Source of the DNA: Gemmatimonadota bacterium
GTDB taxonomy: Bacteria > Latescibacterota > UBA2968 > UBA8231
Assembly: GCA_009840005.1 (NCBI GenBank)
Contig: VXOR01000061.1
Coordinates: 79,724-143,723, forward strand
DNA length: 64,000 nucleotides
Direction of reading: 5' to 3'
The notes beneath the pieces were generated by a model. It searched no databases, was not told the DNA's origin, and worked only from the letters and a program-made list of their open reading frames with translations. Shown here piece by piece: positions 1-8,798 of this stretch. A program made the position numbers and the translations under genes. How positions within the stretch are numbered: position 1 is the first letter of the stretch; every line of letters starts with the position of its first letter.

Positions 1-72
1 GTTCAGCTCTTCGCGCTCCACACTATCTTACAACTTAATATTATGCACTGCGTATATCCCCTCCGCCCCCGC

Positions 73-114
73 TTTTTTTTTTTTTTTGGGGCCGCCCCCC
101 CCCCCCCCCCCCCC
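73..114. repeat. Homopolymer tracts (T15 and C20)
   Basis: There are 15 consecutive T at 73-87 and 20 consecutive C at 95-114, separated by a short GC-rich spacer. Such runs are rare in bacterial chromosomes and are typical of contig ends, library linkers or misassembly. The 134 bases at the left edge contain no supportable gene, although the neighbouring transporter operon would be expected to continue here. Confidence 0.85.
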
Positions 115-134
115 TACTCTGCAACAGACTGAAC

Positions 135-1145
135 CTATTCCTCGTCGTAGCGAATGCGGGGGTCCAGCCAAGCGTAAAGAATATCGGCGATGAGGTTGGC
201 CAGCACGAAGACCGTGGCCAGCAGCAAAACCCCGCCCTGCACGGCGCGGAAGTCGCGCGCCTGCACCGCCAAAAAGAGCCAGCGTCCAACCCCCGGCCAA
301 GCGAATATGGTCTCGGTGATAACCGCGCCCCCGAGCAAATAGCCAAATTGGAGGGCAATGACCGTAAGTGTGGGGATGAAGGCGTTCTTCAGGGCGTGGC
401 GCACAATCACCACTCGTGGCCGCAGGCCCTTGGCCCACGCCGTGCGGATGTAGTCTTCGCCGAGGACGTCGAGCAAGCTGGCGCGGGTCATGCGCGCAAT
501 CACGGCCATGGGAATGGTCCCCAAAGTCAGGGCCGGCAGAAAAAGGTGCCACAACACGTCGCCGCAGGCCGCAAAATCGCCCTGCGCGAGGGTGTCGATT
601 ATGTAGAAATAGGTAATCGGCTCAAAGTAGATATACGTGCTCAAGCGGCCGGACACCGGAAAGAGCGGCACGTAAAAGGCCAACAGCAATACCAGCATCA
701 AGGCCAGCCAAAATACGGGAATGGAAATGCCAGCCGTGGCCAAGATCATGCTGAGCAGACCGGCGATCTTGCCCCGCCGCACTGCGGCCCATAGTCCGGC
801 CGAGATGCCGACCGTCATAGCGAGCAGCATACTGGCCAAGGTTAGCTCGCAAGTAGCCGGGAAGCGCTGGACGAGTTCAGTGGTAATTTTCTCGTGAGTG
901 CGAATCGAGCGGCCGAGGTCACCGCTCAACAGGCCGGTGAAGAAGCGGTAAAACTGCACATGAAAGGGCTGATCGAGGCCCATGGTCGCGCGCAACTCGG
1001 CCAAACTCTCGGCATTGGCGCGCTCTCCGAGCATGACCTGGGCCGGATCGCCCGGCACCAAGTAGAGCATCAGAAAAACTAAAAGCGAAATTCCCGCCAG
1101 CGTCGGCAAGAGCGCGATGAGCCGCCGGAGGACGAAGCGGTGCAT
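135..1145 (-). CDS. ABC transporter permease, DppB/OppB family
   Basis: Inner-membrane permease of a peptide/nickel-type ABC importer. The N-terminus (RRLIALLPTLAGISLLVFLM) is the usual first membrane helix, followed by the periplasmic PGDP region typical of DppB-like subunits. The cytoplasmic EAA loop that contacts the ATPase is visible around residues 225-250 (DYIRTAWAKGL then HALKNA), and a PGVG stretch follows near residue 290. At 336 aa it has the usual family length and looks complete. It starts 3 nt after the stop of the binding-protein gene, so the two are co-transcribed. The partner permease (DppC-like) and ATPases would lie further left but are not in the window. Substrate cannot be read from sequence. 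Confidence 0.93.
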   Translation of the reverse strand: MHRFVLRRLIALLPTLAGISLLVFLMLYLVPGDPAQVMLGERANAESLAELRATMGLDQPFHVQFYRFFTGLLSGDLGRSIRTHEKITTELVQRFPATCELTLASMLLAMTVGISAGLWAAVRRGKIAGLLSMILATAGISIPVFWLALMLVLLLAFYVPLFPVSGRLSTYIYFEPITYFYIIDTLAQGDFAACGDVLWHLFLPALTLGTIPMAVIARMTRASLLDVLGEDYIRTAWAKGLRPRVVIVRHALKNAFIPTLTVIALQFGYLLGGAVITETIFAWPGVGRWLFLAVQARDFRAVQGGVLLLATVFVLANLIADILYAWLDPRIRYDEE

Positions 1146-1148
1146 GGC

Positions 1149-2756
1149 TCAAGGGGCCAGCGCGGTGCTATGGAACCACTTGCTGCCCGTGGGATGCAGC
1201 TTGAAACCAGTGACGCGGCGCTGAAAAACCACTGTCTGCGTCGCGTGTACTAGCGGTACCCAAGGCGCGTCGCGGTGGACGATCTCCTGCGCCTGGGCAT
1301 AGAGCCGCGTGCGCTCGCCGCGATCAGTGGAGCGACGGGCCGCCACAAGCGCGTCGTGCAGCTCGCCACTGCGGTAGAACGAAATATTCTGGGCCGGCTT
1401 GATGGCCGCGGTTGAGTCGAGGAGCACGTAGAGGAAGTTGTCTGGGTCGCCATTGTCGCCGGTCCAGCCCAACAAAGCCATCTGGTGCTGGCCGTCGAAC
1501 ACCTTGTCCAAATACGTTCCCCATTCCCAAGACACAATACGAGCGCGGACGCCTACCTTTTCGAGGTCGGCCTGAATCGCCTCGGCGATCTTGGTAGGCT
1601 GCGGCATATAGGGGCGCGGCACCGGCATGGCCCACAACTCGGTTTCAAAGCCGTCGGCATAACCGGCCTCCGCCAGCAAGGCGCGCGCTTTCGCCGGATC
1701 ATAGCCATAGCCCGCAATGGTGTCGTTGTAGCTCCACAGGGTCGGCGGGATGGGGTTTTGGGCTGGCATGGCCAAGCCCTCGTAGAAATTATCCACCAGC
1801 GCCTGCTTATCCACGGCGTGGTTGACGGCGTGGCGCACCCGCACATCGTCGAAGGGCTTTTTGTCCATGTTCATGGCCAAGTAACCGACGTTCATGCCCG
1901 CCTGCGTCAAGAGCTGGAGGTTGGGATCGGTGCGGATCGGCTCGATGTACTCCGGGCTGAGGTTGTCGAAACCGTGAATCGTGCCCTGCGAAAGCTCCAA
2001 AAAGCGCACCGAGGATTCCTGAATCGGCTTGAAAATTAGGCGGTCGAGCGGCGGCTTTGGCCCCCAGTAATCGGGATTGCGCTCCAAGACGATGCGCTCG
2101 TCCTTGCGCCATTCGACAAAGCGAAAGGGGCCGGTGCCGACCGGGTTTTTGAAGTAATCGCTACCGTAACGGGCCACCGCGGTAGGGCTAACGGCCGCGC
2201 AGAAGTTCATCGCCAAGTTCGCTAAGAAGGGAGCGTGCGGCTCTTTGAGGCGAATGACAAAGGTCGAATCGTCCGGGGCTTCTAACGCGGCGACAATGTC
2301 GTCCATGCCCATGGCCTGCCAGTACTTGAACGCGCCGGCGACCTTGTGGAAGGGATGGTTTTTGTCAAACTGCCGCCCGAGCGAAAACAGCATGGCCGCG
2401 GCGTCAAAGGGGGTGCCGTCGTGGAAGCGGACCCCCGTGCGCAAGTGGAAGGTCCACGTAAGTTGATCGTCCGCGATGTCCCAAGAATGCGCTAGCTGCG
2501 GCACCACGGCCGTGCTCTCGCTGTCGTAGGTCACCAACGTCTCGTAGATGTTGTCGCAGACCTTGAACGATTCGCCGTCGTTTTCAATCCCCGGATCTAG
2601 CCCGATCGAATCCGAGCCGCGGCCAAAAACCAACGTCTGCTGCCCCCGTTCCTCTTGGCCGCAAGCGACGAGCAGGGCAACAACTACAGCAATCCTGAAC
2701 GATCGAACAATTCGAGCTGCGGATCGCCCTACTATTCTGCGTCCATCTGCGTCCAT
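1149..2756 (-). CDS. Extracellular solute-binding lipoprotein, peptide/nickel ABC importer (SBP family 5)
   Basis: Periplasmic or membrane-anchored binding protein that delivers ligand to the adjacent DppB-like permease. After a hydrophobic stretch the lipobox LLVAC puts the lipidated Cys near residue 32. The mature part has family-5 hallmarks: the DPG segment after the lipobox, a WTFHLRTGVRFHDGTPF block near residue 100, and a GTGPF motif before residue 230. I chose the ATG at 2756 rather than the ORF limit at 2783 because it places the signal peptide better; either way the start lies in or beside a short repeat (2737-2762), so the true start is uncertain. The gene follows a sugar-isomerase-like gene after about 30 nt, hinting at a sugar or sugar-acid ligand, but this is weak. 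Confidence 0.9.
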   Translation of the reverse strand: MDADGRRIVGRSAARIVRSFRIAVVVALLVACGQEERGQQTLVFGRGSDSIGLDPGIENDGESFKVCDNIYETLVTYDSESTAVVPQLAHSWDIADDQLTWTFHLRTGVRFHDGTPFDAAAMLFSLGRQFDKNHPFHKVAGAFKYWQAMGMDDIVAALEAPDDSTFVIRLKEPHAPFLANLAMNFCAAVSPTAVARYGSDYFKNPVGTGPFRFVEWRKDERIVLERNPDYWGPKPPLDRLIFKPIQESSVRFLELSQGTIHGFDNLSPEYIEPIRTDPNLQLLTQAGMNVGYLAMNMDKKPFDDVRVRHAVNHAVDKQALVDNFYEGLAMPAQNPIPPTLWSYNDTIAGYGYDPAKARALLAEAGYADGFETELWAMPVPRPYMPQPTKIAEAIQADLEKVGVRARIVSWEWGTYLDKVFDGQHQMALLGWTGDNGDPDNFLYVLLDSTAAIKPAQNISFYRSGELHDALVAARRSTDRGERTRLYAQAQEIVHRDAPWVPLVHATQTVVFQRRVTGFKLHPTGSKWFHSTALAP

Positions 2757-2762
2757 CTGCGG
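2737..2762. repeat. Short tandem repeat (10-mer CTGCGTCCAT, two copies plus partial)
   Basis: The 10-mer CTGCGTCCAT occurs twice back to back at 2737-2756, followed by a diverged third start. The same motif is familiar as an interspersed repeat in several unrelated bacterial phyla (recollection, not searched). Here it overlaps the likely start codon of the binding-protein gene. Confidence 0.7.
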
Positions 2763-2785
2763 ATCATCTTGAAAACACTGCAACG

Positions 2786-3775
2786 CTAATCCTCAAACGC
2801 CGCGTCAAAAGCAATGTCCGAAGGTGGGAAATCGACCTGCTTGACGAAGGCGGCCGCTTCTGTCGCGCCGTGGACGCGATCCATGCCGCTGTCTTCCCAT
2901 TCGACCGATAGCGGCCCTTGGTAGTTGATGCGGTTGAGGGCGCGGATGATTTCCTCGAAGTCGATATTGCCACGTCCCAACGAGCGGAAATCCCAATAGC
3001 GGCACCGGTCGCCGAACTCGGTGTGCCCACCGAAGACACCGGCCTCGGTCGGCGTTGCAGACCAACCTACGTCCTTCATGTGGACGTGAAAAATGCGGTC
3101 GCTGAACCTGTAGATGAACTCGACGTAGTCCACGCCCTGATAGCCGAGGTGGCTGGGGTCGTAGTTGAAACCAAAGGCCGGATGGCCGTCAAGTGCTTGG
3201 ATAGCGCGCTCGGCCGAGGCGATATCAAAGGCGATTTCAGTGGGGTGGACCTCTAGCGCGAATTTGACGCCGAGCGCTTGGTATTGGTCGAGTATGGGTT
3301 TCCAGCGCACGGCAAAATCCGCGTACCCAGCCTCGATCATGTCGGGGGATACCGGCGGAAATGAATAGATCAGGTGCCAGATCGAAGAGCCGGTAAAGCC
3401 GTTGACCACGTCAACCCCGAGCCGGGCGGCTGCTTGCCCCGTGGCGATCATTTCTTCGGCTGCACGCTGGCGCACGCCCTCTGGGTCGCCATCGCCGAAG
3501 ATGCGCGGGGGCAGGATGGCTTGGTGGCGGCTGTCGATGGCGTCGCACACGGCTTGGCCGACGAGGTGATTGGAAATGGAAAACAGCGCTAGATCGTATT
3601 TTGCGAGTAGTTCGCGCTTGGCCTGGCAATAGGCATCTGTGGCTTGGTCAACCTCAAAATGGTCTCCCCAGCAGGCCAGCTCCAAGCCGTCGTAGCCAAA
3701 CTCAACGGCCTGTTGACAGAGGGTCTCAATAGGCAGGTCGGCCCACTGGCCAGTGAAGAGGGTGACGGGTCGCAT
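2786..3775 (-). CDS. Sugar phosphate isomerase/epimerase-like TIM-barrel protein (AP endonuclease 2 superfamily)
   Basis: The 329-aa protein has the xylose-isomerase-like barrel pattern: an early [14 protein letters not shown] segment, a central [12 protein letters not shown] strand carrying a metal-ligand Glu, [12 protein letters not shown] (Asp/His ligands), FHVHMKDVG (His), and a late LSVEWED segment with the last Glu. These match family members such as inosose dehydratases and hydroxypyruvate or sugar epimerases. Exact substrate is not deducible. RBS-like GGAGCG lies just upstream of the ATG. It sits between an FG-GAP gene and a peptide-type ABC importer in the same direction, suggesting a role in use of an imported polyol or sugar (inference). 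Confidence 0.88.
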   Translation of the reverse strand: MRPVTLFTGQWADLPIETLCQQAVEFGYDGLELACWGDHFEVDQATDAYCQAKRELLAKYDLALFSISNHLVGQAVCDAIDSRHQAILPPRIFGDGDPEGVRQRAAEEMIATGQAAARLGVDVVNGFTGSSIWHLIYSFPPVSPDMIEAGYADFAVRWKPILDQYQALGVKFALEVHPTEIAFDIASAERAIQALDGHPAFGFNYDPSHLGYQGVDYVEFIYRFSDRIFHVHMKDVGWSATPTEAGVFGGHTEFGDRCRYWDFRSLGRGNIDFEEIIRALNRINYQGPLSVEWEDSGMDRVHGATEAAAFVKQVDFPPSDIAFDAAFED

Positions 3776-3852
3776 TGCAATCGCTCCTTGTTGGTGTTTG
3801 GATGAGAGGGAGTATATACGCCGGTCGCCGCCGAGATGTCAAGGCTGGACCA

Positions 3853-4614
3853 CTAGCGGCTGAGCGACTTTTCCCGCCGGAGGTCAATGTCAAAGATGCG
3901 CAGGTAGCGGCCCTGAAACTCGCCGATGACTTCGGGAATCTGGTCTTCGTCGAGGTCGAGCAGGCCCATGCGCTCGCCAAAAGGCTCGGGCGACTTCCAC
4001 TCCAAGTCGAAGAAGCGAGCGTCGAACACGTACCCGTCGTTGAGTACGATCTCGTCTTCGTCATCCCCATCTACGTCGCCGATGAGAATCTGATGGGCCG
4101 TCAAGTCGGTCTGGTCGCTGCGCCACTGCTCGTACTGGTCGCTGCCGTCGTACACGACTAAGCGGCCATCAGCGCAGAACACGAGCTCAGGCTGGGGGTC
4201 GTCGTCAATGTCGCCGATGGTCAGGCTGGTAATGCGTTCGTATTCATTGGGCGAGTTGCTCCACAGCAGCGTATAATCCTGAGAGTCGAAGTAATACACG
4301 CGGCCCTGGTCGGTATAGGCGACGATCTCGTCGAGCTGATCGTCGTTGATGTCGAGGACGAATACGCCGGCCACCGCCCCTTCGAGATAGTCGCTGTCCC
4401 ACACCTCGGTATAGGTGCGGTCGCGCTCCTCATAGACATGGAGCCGGCCATCGTTGTCGCCGAGCACGAGGCGGTCTGGGCCTTCGCCCGCCGGCAAGCG
4501 CTGGATATTGTCGAATTCGTCTAGGTCTCCCCTATAAGCCGGCCATTCCGCAGCTTGGCTCGACAGCGGAACCAGCCATAACGCGCATAAGATCAATCGC
4601 AACATGATGGTCAT
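3853..4614 (-). CDS. Secreted FG-GAP/VCBS repeat protein
   Basis: A 253-aa exported protein of unknown function. Residues 1-21 form a signal peptide ending in SSQA. The rest is a series of roughly 45-residue blades, each with an acidic loop of the kind DINDDQLDE, DIDDDPQPE, DVDGDDEDE and DLDEDQIPE, typical of calcium-binding beta-propeller repeats. Only about four blades are present, fewer than a closed seven-bladed propeller, so it may be a partial propeller or oligomerise. Its ATG overlaps the larC stop by one base (TAATG), implying translational coupling to larC. No link between FG-GAP proteins and LarC is known to me. Confidence 0.8.
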   Translation of the reverse strand: MTIMLRLILCALWLVPLSSQAAEWPAYRGDLDEFDNIQRLPAGEGPDRLVLGDNDGRLHVYEERDRTYTEVWDSDYLEGAVAGVFVLDINDDQLDEIVAYTDQGRVYYFDSQDYTLLWSNSPNEYERITSLTIGDIDDDPQPELVFCADGRLVVYDGSDQYEQWRSDQTDLTAHQILIGDVDGDDEDEIVLNDGYVFDARFFDLEWKSPEPFGERMGLLDLDEDQIPEVIGEFQGRYLRIFDIDLRREKSLSR

Positions 4615-5825
4615 TACTCCTTGATGGCGGCCGCCCGAGCGGCCTCATATACGGAGAGCAAGGGCACTTGGTGCTGTTGGGCTAGCCGCGCGCAGTCCTC
4701 GTATTCAGGAGCGGTGCGGCGGCGTCCGTCTAGATAGCTAAACTTGACGTTGACCTCCCCATACGGCGTGGCAACGGCGCGGATCTGGCGTTCCAAGACG
4801 CGGCGTTCCACTCCGTAGTAGCGCAGGCCGATGGTCGTAGTTTCTTGCAGGACGATCGCAGCTAGCTCGTCCAAGCGACCCGCCGGAGCGAGGACGCTGA
4901 GAACGTTGCCCGGACGGCCCTTTTTCATCAGGACCGGCGTGGCGTACACGTCGCACGCTCCCTGCTCTAACAGCCGGTCAAAGAGGTAGCCGTACACCTC
5001 TGGGTTCATATCGTCGATATTGGCTTCGATCAGCAGGACGCGTTCGCTAGCCGGAACGCGCTCGCCCAAGCGCAGGCGCAAGAGATTGGGGATGGCCTCT
5101 AAGTCGCGGCGACCCGCACCATAGCCGACGGCCTGTTGGCAAAAGGGCGGCTGCGGCCCAAAGGAACGAGCTAAGGTGGTGATGATCGCCGCCCCAGTCG
5201 GGGTGACGAGTTCGGCGCGGATATCGGTCTGTTCAGTCGGCACGTCGCGGCAGAGAGCCAAGACTCCGGGCACCGGCACCGGGTAGCGCCCGTGCGCGCA
5301 GCGCACAAAACCCGTGCCAAAGCGCAGAGGCGAAGCGCAAACCTCTTCTACCTCCAAGAGCTGGAGACCGGCCACGGCTCCCACTACGTCTATCAGGGCG
5401 TCGAGAGCCCCCACTTCGTGCAGTCCTACCTCGGCGGGCGCGGCATTGTGCACCTCGGCTTCGGCTGCACACAGGCGCTCAAAAACGCGGATGGAGCGCT
5501 CCTTGACGACGTCGTCCAAACGGCTAGCGGCAATGCGGCTAGTTATATCTTTGAGGTGGGCGTGGGCGTGATCGTGCGTAGGCTCGCCAGACAGATCAAT
5601 ATGGTGCTCAGCGTCGGCCAACGGCGCGCCGGCCACGCAGACCTTAGCGCGGGTGGCGGCAATGGCGTGCCGGGCGGTGGATTCGCGCTCAATGGCGACG
5701 TCCTGGACGCCCAGCTTGGCAATTTCTCGGTTGAGATCCTCTAGTGGGAGCCCCGCGTCGAGCAGGGCACCCAAGATCATGTCGCCGCTGATACCAGAGA
5801 AGCAGTCGAAGTAGGCGATCTTCAT
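4614..5825 (-). CDS. larC: LarC, nickel-pincer cofactor biosynthesis protein
   Basis: LarC (former DUF111) inserts nickel into the pyridinium dithiocarboxylate mononucleotide precursor to complete the nickel-pincer cofactor of lactate racemase and other LarA-type racemases and epimerases. The N-terminal signature FDCFSGISGDM is exact for the family, and the 403-aa length is normal. A His/Asp-rich stretch around residues 75-95 (HHIDLSGEPTHDHAHAH) is typical of the nickel-binding insert. In some bacteria larC needs a programmed frameshift; here it is a single frame. larA, larB and larE are not in the window. Neighbours are a Minf_1886-type gene 15 nt upstream and an FG-GAP gene overlapping its stop. 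Confidence 0.95.
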   Translation of the reverse strand: MKIAYFDCFSGISGDMILGALLDAGLPLEDLNREIAKLGVQDVAIERESTARHAIAATRAKVCVAGAPLADAEHHIDLSGEPTHDHAHAHLKDITSRIAASRLDDVVKERSIRVFERLCAAEAEVHNAAPAEVGLHEVGALDALIDVVGAVAGLQLLEVEEVCASPLRFGTGFVRCAHGRYPVPVPGVLALCRDVPTEQTDIRAELVTPTGAAIITTLARSFGPQPPFCQQAVGYGAGRRDLEAIPNLLRLRLGERVPASERVLLIEANIDDMNPEVYGYLFDRLLEQGACDVYATPVLMKKGRPGNVLSVLAPAGRLDELAAIVLQETTTIGLRYYGVERRVLERQIRAVATPYGEVNVKFSYLDGRRRTAPEYEDCARLAQQHQVPLLSVYEAARAAAIKE

Positions 5826-5840
5826 CTTCGCCTCCCGCGC

Positions 5841-6248
5841 TCAGGGCAGGCGCTTGAGATCGGCCTTGCGCTTCTTCCAGTCAAACTCCTCGGCAAAATC
5901 GTACACATCGACGAAGTCTTCAATCCGGTCCTCGGCTGTCTTGCGCAGTAAATTCGCATCGACCAAGTTGAAGACAATCTCGCCAAAATCGCGCGTTTGC
6001 TCAATGCCCCAGTGGGCAAAGACCGAGCGGGTGAGCGGCCCAAATTGATCGGCGCTGTACTCGCTGATGCCAAAGAGCAGGTCCCGACCGGAAATGTGTC
6101 GCTTCTCTTCGCTCAAGGTATCCTTGTTCTTGCCGAGCTTTTGCACCGTGTATCCTAGCGCATCGTACACAAAAAGATACGAATCGCTTTTATAGCGCCC
6201 GTCGCGCTCGGCCAGATTTTCGATTTCTTGCAGCGTTTTTGGTTCCAT
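5841..6248 (-). CDS. Minf_1886 family conserved protein
   Basis: A 135-aa conserved protein of unknown function, recognised by its overall pattern: the LQEIENLAERDGRYKSDSY start, the YLFVYDALGYT strand, the HISGRDLLFGI core and the FGEIVFNLVDANLL segment. I recall this family as Minf_1886-type. I chose the ATG at 6248; the open frame extends further upstream but that part overlaps the M23 peptidase gene and has no recognisable content. It lies 26 nt downstream of the M23 gene and 15 nt upstream of larC, so it is probably co-transcribed with both. Confidence 0.85.
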   Translation of the reverse strand: MEPKTLQEIENLAERDGRYKSDSYLFVYDALGYTVQKLGKNKDTLSEEKRHISGRDLLFGISEYSADQFGPLTRSVFAHWGIEQTRDFGEIVFNLVDANLLRKTAEDRIEDFVDVYDFAEEFDWKKRKADLKRLP

Positions 6249-6274
6249 CGAAAAGGTCGATACGGCCAATAAAA

Positions 6275-7600
6275 CTAGAGTGGTGCGGCTGTCAAGGTCG
6301 AAGCATAACGCCAAATGCGCGGGCCAAGCGCGAGGACGTGCAAGAGCGCGTCGCGCTGGCGGACAAATTCGGGCAACAGATCGTCCGCTAGGGTTGGGAC
6401 GGCATGGCCTTCGTTGATGAGTTCGGGATTGATGTGGTGGCCATCCTTGATGATTTCGTAGTGTAGGTGGGAGGCAGTCGCGAGTCCGGTGGCACCGACC
6501 TTGCCGATGATCTCTTTTTGCTCTACGCGCTGGCCCTTGCGAACCAATATCTTGCTCAAGTGCGCGTAGCGGGTGCGATAGCCATTGGCATGGTCGATTT
6601 CGACCAACTTGCCGTAACCGCCTTTCCAGCCAGCGAACGCGACCTGTCCGCGGGCCGTAGTCCACACCAAAGTGCCCGTCGGCGCACCATAGTCCGTACC
6701 TAGATGGGGACGCTGCTTTTTGAGAATGGGATGGAAGCGTTGGCGGCTGAAGCCCGAGGTGATGCGATTGACGCCGAGGGGCTTGAGTACGAACATCCGG
6801 CCGAGGGAGCGGCCGCTGGCGTTGTAATAGGCGTCCGCTCCCTCAGTGGCAGCATAGCGGACCGCCAACTCGGTCACTCGTTCGCCTTCATAGCGCGCCA
6901 AGAGGACATCGCCGTAGCGGACGAAGTGCTCGTCGATGTAGAGCTTTTCAAAGACAACTCCTAGCCGATCGCCGCGCCGCGGATCCCGCTGGAAGTCGAT
7001 GACGGCACCAAATATGTCATCGGCGAGCACATCGCTGAGTGTGCTGCCCTCCCCGGCCTTGCTAATGGCGTTGGAGAGATTGTCTTCAATGGGCACTTCG
7101 AGCCGCTCGACCCGCCGATCCAGCGGTAGCTGCAACTGGCGAGCAACAAACTGATCATCGTGCAATTTCACCTCGATCGGGCGATCAGGGGTGCGGTGAG
7201 GCGTGTAGCAGAAGCGGCGAATGGCGTCACTGGTGTCGATTGCGACCTCGTAGTAGTCACCCGGCTTGACTTGCCTGAGATCGAAGACCGCGTCCAGCGC
7301 TTCGTACAGCCGTTCCAATTGGCTGCTGGGGACGTGATACTGCTTGAGCGAGCGGTCAAGAGAATCCCCGGGGCGCAGTTCGGCGGCAATCGTGCGCGTG
7401 GGATCGTCGGGCGGCGGAATCGGGGGACCGACAAAAAGCGGCTCCCATACGGCCGCCACCGCGGCCGGAACAAAGGCCACTTCTTCGAGATGGGCGGCTG
7501 TGGCCGCCGTATGCTGAGAGGACATCCCCAAGCGCAGCGCCATAAGCGCAAAGCAACCCAATAGGATGCCCCAGAACCTGATGGGAAATCCGAATCGCAT
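6275..7600 (-). CDS. M23 family peptidoglycan endopeptidase (LytM/OapA-type)
   Basis: Envelope-localised zinc endopeptidase that cuts peptide cross-links in peptidoglycan. Residues about 7-25 form an N-terminal signal anchor. A LysM/OapA-like region follows (LRPGDSLDRSLKQYHV near 75, VKPGDYYEV near 105), then the SFSR/GSGFSxRxHPI-type entry to the catalytic domain (SGFSRQRFHP). Both zinc motifs are present: HLGTDYGAP near residue 297 and HLHYE near residue 375. The architecture resembles MepM of E. coli. This 441-aa protein is first in the minus-strand operon that continues into the Minf_1886-type gene and larC. Confidence 0.93.
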   Translation of the reverse strand: MRFGFPIRFWGILLGCFALMALRLGMSSQHTAATAAHLEEVAFVPAAVAAVWEPLFVGPPIPPPDDPTRTIAAELRPGDSLDRSLKQYHVPSSQLERLYEALDAVFDLRQVKPGDYYEVAIDTSDAIRRFCYTPHRTPDRPIEVKLHDDQFVARQLQLPLDRRVERLEVPIEDNLSNAISKAGEGSTLSDVLADDIFGAVIDFQRDPRRGDRLGVVFEKLYIDEHFVRYGDVLLARYEGERVTELAVRYAATEGADAYYNASGRSLGRMFVLKPLGVNRITSGFSRQRFHPILKKQRPHLGTDYGAPTGTLVWTTARGQVAFAGWKGGYGKLVEIDHANGYRTRYAHLSKILVRKGQRVEQKEIIGKVGATGLATASHLHYEIIKDGHHINPELINEGHAVPTLADDLLPEFVRQRDALLHVLALGPRIWRYASTLTAAPL

Positions 7601-7741
7601 GTCCAGAATCTATATGTTATGATGTACGGGGAGAAAACAAAGGAACTGGCAACGGGGGGGAAACCGTTGACCAATACCAACTAACTTTTAACATATAATA
7701 TATTTTGACATCTAATTCAAGGGCCTTCAAGGACTTTTAAG
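7601..7741. promoter_or_regulatory. Divergent intergenic region between the M23 gene and rlmN
   Basis: This AT-rich stretch lies between divergently read genes. A perfect TATAAT is present at 7694-7699 on the plus strand, about 42 nt before the rlmN GTG. A TTGACC at 7667-7672 is 21 nt away, too far for an ideal sigma-70 pair, so the -35 is unclear. A TTGACA at 7705-7710 has no matching -10 downstream. Which of these drive rlmN or the M23 gene is not decided by sequence alone. Confidence 0.35.
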
Positions 7742-8788
7742 GTGACCAGTCAACTCTACGACCTAAAAGCCATGCTGCCCGCCGAACTCGACCGGCTCGT
7801 CGGCGAGCTCGGCGAACCGGCGTACCGCACCCGTCAGATTTTCGATTGGCTCTACGCCAAGGGCGTGCGCGACGTCCGGGAGATGACCAATATCTCCAAA
7901 ATTTTGCGGCAAAAGCTCGCCGAGCAGACGCGCATTACTTGTTTAAATCTCGTCAAGCGTCAAGAGTCGGCCACGGGCGAAGCGGTCAAATTCCTCTTTG
8001 AACTGCCCTCTGGGCAGCGGATCGAGTCCGTGCTAATCGTCGATGGCACCCGACGCACGGCCTGCTTGTCGTCGCAAGTAGGCTGCCCGCTCGACTGCAA
8101 GTTCTGCGCCACCGGGCGGATGGGGATGATTGCCAACCTCGAAGCAGGGCAGATCGTCGATCAGCTCTTGCAGGTGAACCACTTCGCCCGCGAGCGGGGC
8201 GAGCAGGTGACCAATGTGGTGATGATGGGGATGGGCGAGCCGCTGCTCAACTACTCGGCGGTCTTGCGCGCGTTGAAGCTAATGCGCCTAAAAGAGGGCA
8301 TTGGGTTGGGGGGACGGAAAATCACGGTATCTACCGCGGGGTACATTCCGGGCATTCGCCGGCTCATGGCCGAAGATCTCAACGCGGGGTTGGCCATTTC
8401 GCTCAACGCCACAACCGACGAAATGCGCGAACAGCTCATGCCGATCAATCGCAAGTACAAGATCGCCGACCTCTTGGCGGTCGCGCGCGAGTTTTTCGCC
8501 TGTCGCGGCTATGGCGTCACCTTTGAGTATGTGCTCATGGCCGGGTTGACCGATACGAACGCCGACGCGCAGCGGCTAGCCGAACTGACCCGCGACATTC
8601 CCTGCAAGATCAACCTCATACCCTACAATGAAACAACAGACCTCCGTTTCCGCCGACCAACCCGTCAGCGTCTAGAGCAGTTCTATCAAGTGCTCAAAGG
8701 CTGCAACGTCGAGTTTACCGTGCGCCACAGCCGCGGGCGGGACATCGACGCAGCCTGCGGCCAACTCTACCACCAACAAAAAAAATGA
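7742..8788 (+). CDS. rlmN: 23S rRNA (adenine2503-C2)/tRNA (adenine37-C2) methyltransferase RlmN
   Basis: Radical-SAM enzyme that methylates A2503 of 23S rRNA and A37 of some tRNAs, by a ping-pong mechanism through a methylated cysteine. The iron-sulfur motif CPLDCKFC lies near residues 115-122, and the C-terminal HSRGRDIDAACGQL carries the methyl-accepting Cys near residue 340. The MGMGEPLLN SAM-binding stretch is present. It is 348 aa, the usual length. The GTG at 7742 is chosen because the protein aligns with family N-termini from there. It is divergent from the M23 gene and followed after 10 nt by a YdjM-like gene. Confidence 0.96.
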   Translation: MTSQLYDLKAMLPAELDRLVGELGEPAYRTRQIFDWLYAKGVRDVREMTNISKILRQKLAEQTRITCLNLVKRQESATGEAVKFLFELPSGQRIESVLIVDGTRRTACLSSQVGCPLDCKFCATGRMGMIANLEAGQIVDQLLQVNHFARERGEQVTNVVMMGMGEPLLNYSAVLRALKLMRLKEGIGLGGRKITVSTAGYIPGIRRLMAEDLNAGLAISLNATTDEMREQLMPINRKYKIADLLAVAREFFACRGYGVTFEYVLMAGLTDTNADAQRLAELTRDIPCKINLIPYNETTDLRFRRPTRQRLEQFYQVLKGCNVEFTVRHSRGRDIDAACGQLYHQQKK

Positions 8789-8798
8789 GTTTGAGATC

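Noticed and set aside
5841..6665. A 274-aa version of the Minf_1886-type protein.
   Set aside because: The first 138 residues overlap the M23 gene on the same strand and have no family content; the ATG at 6248 gives the usual length.
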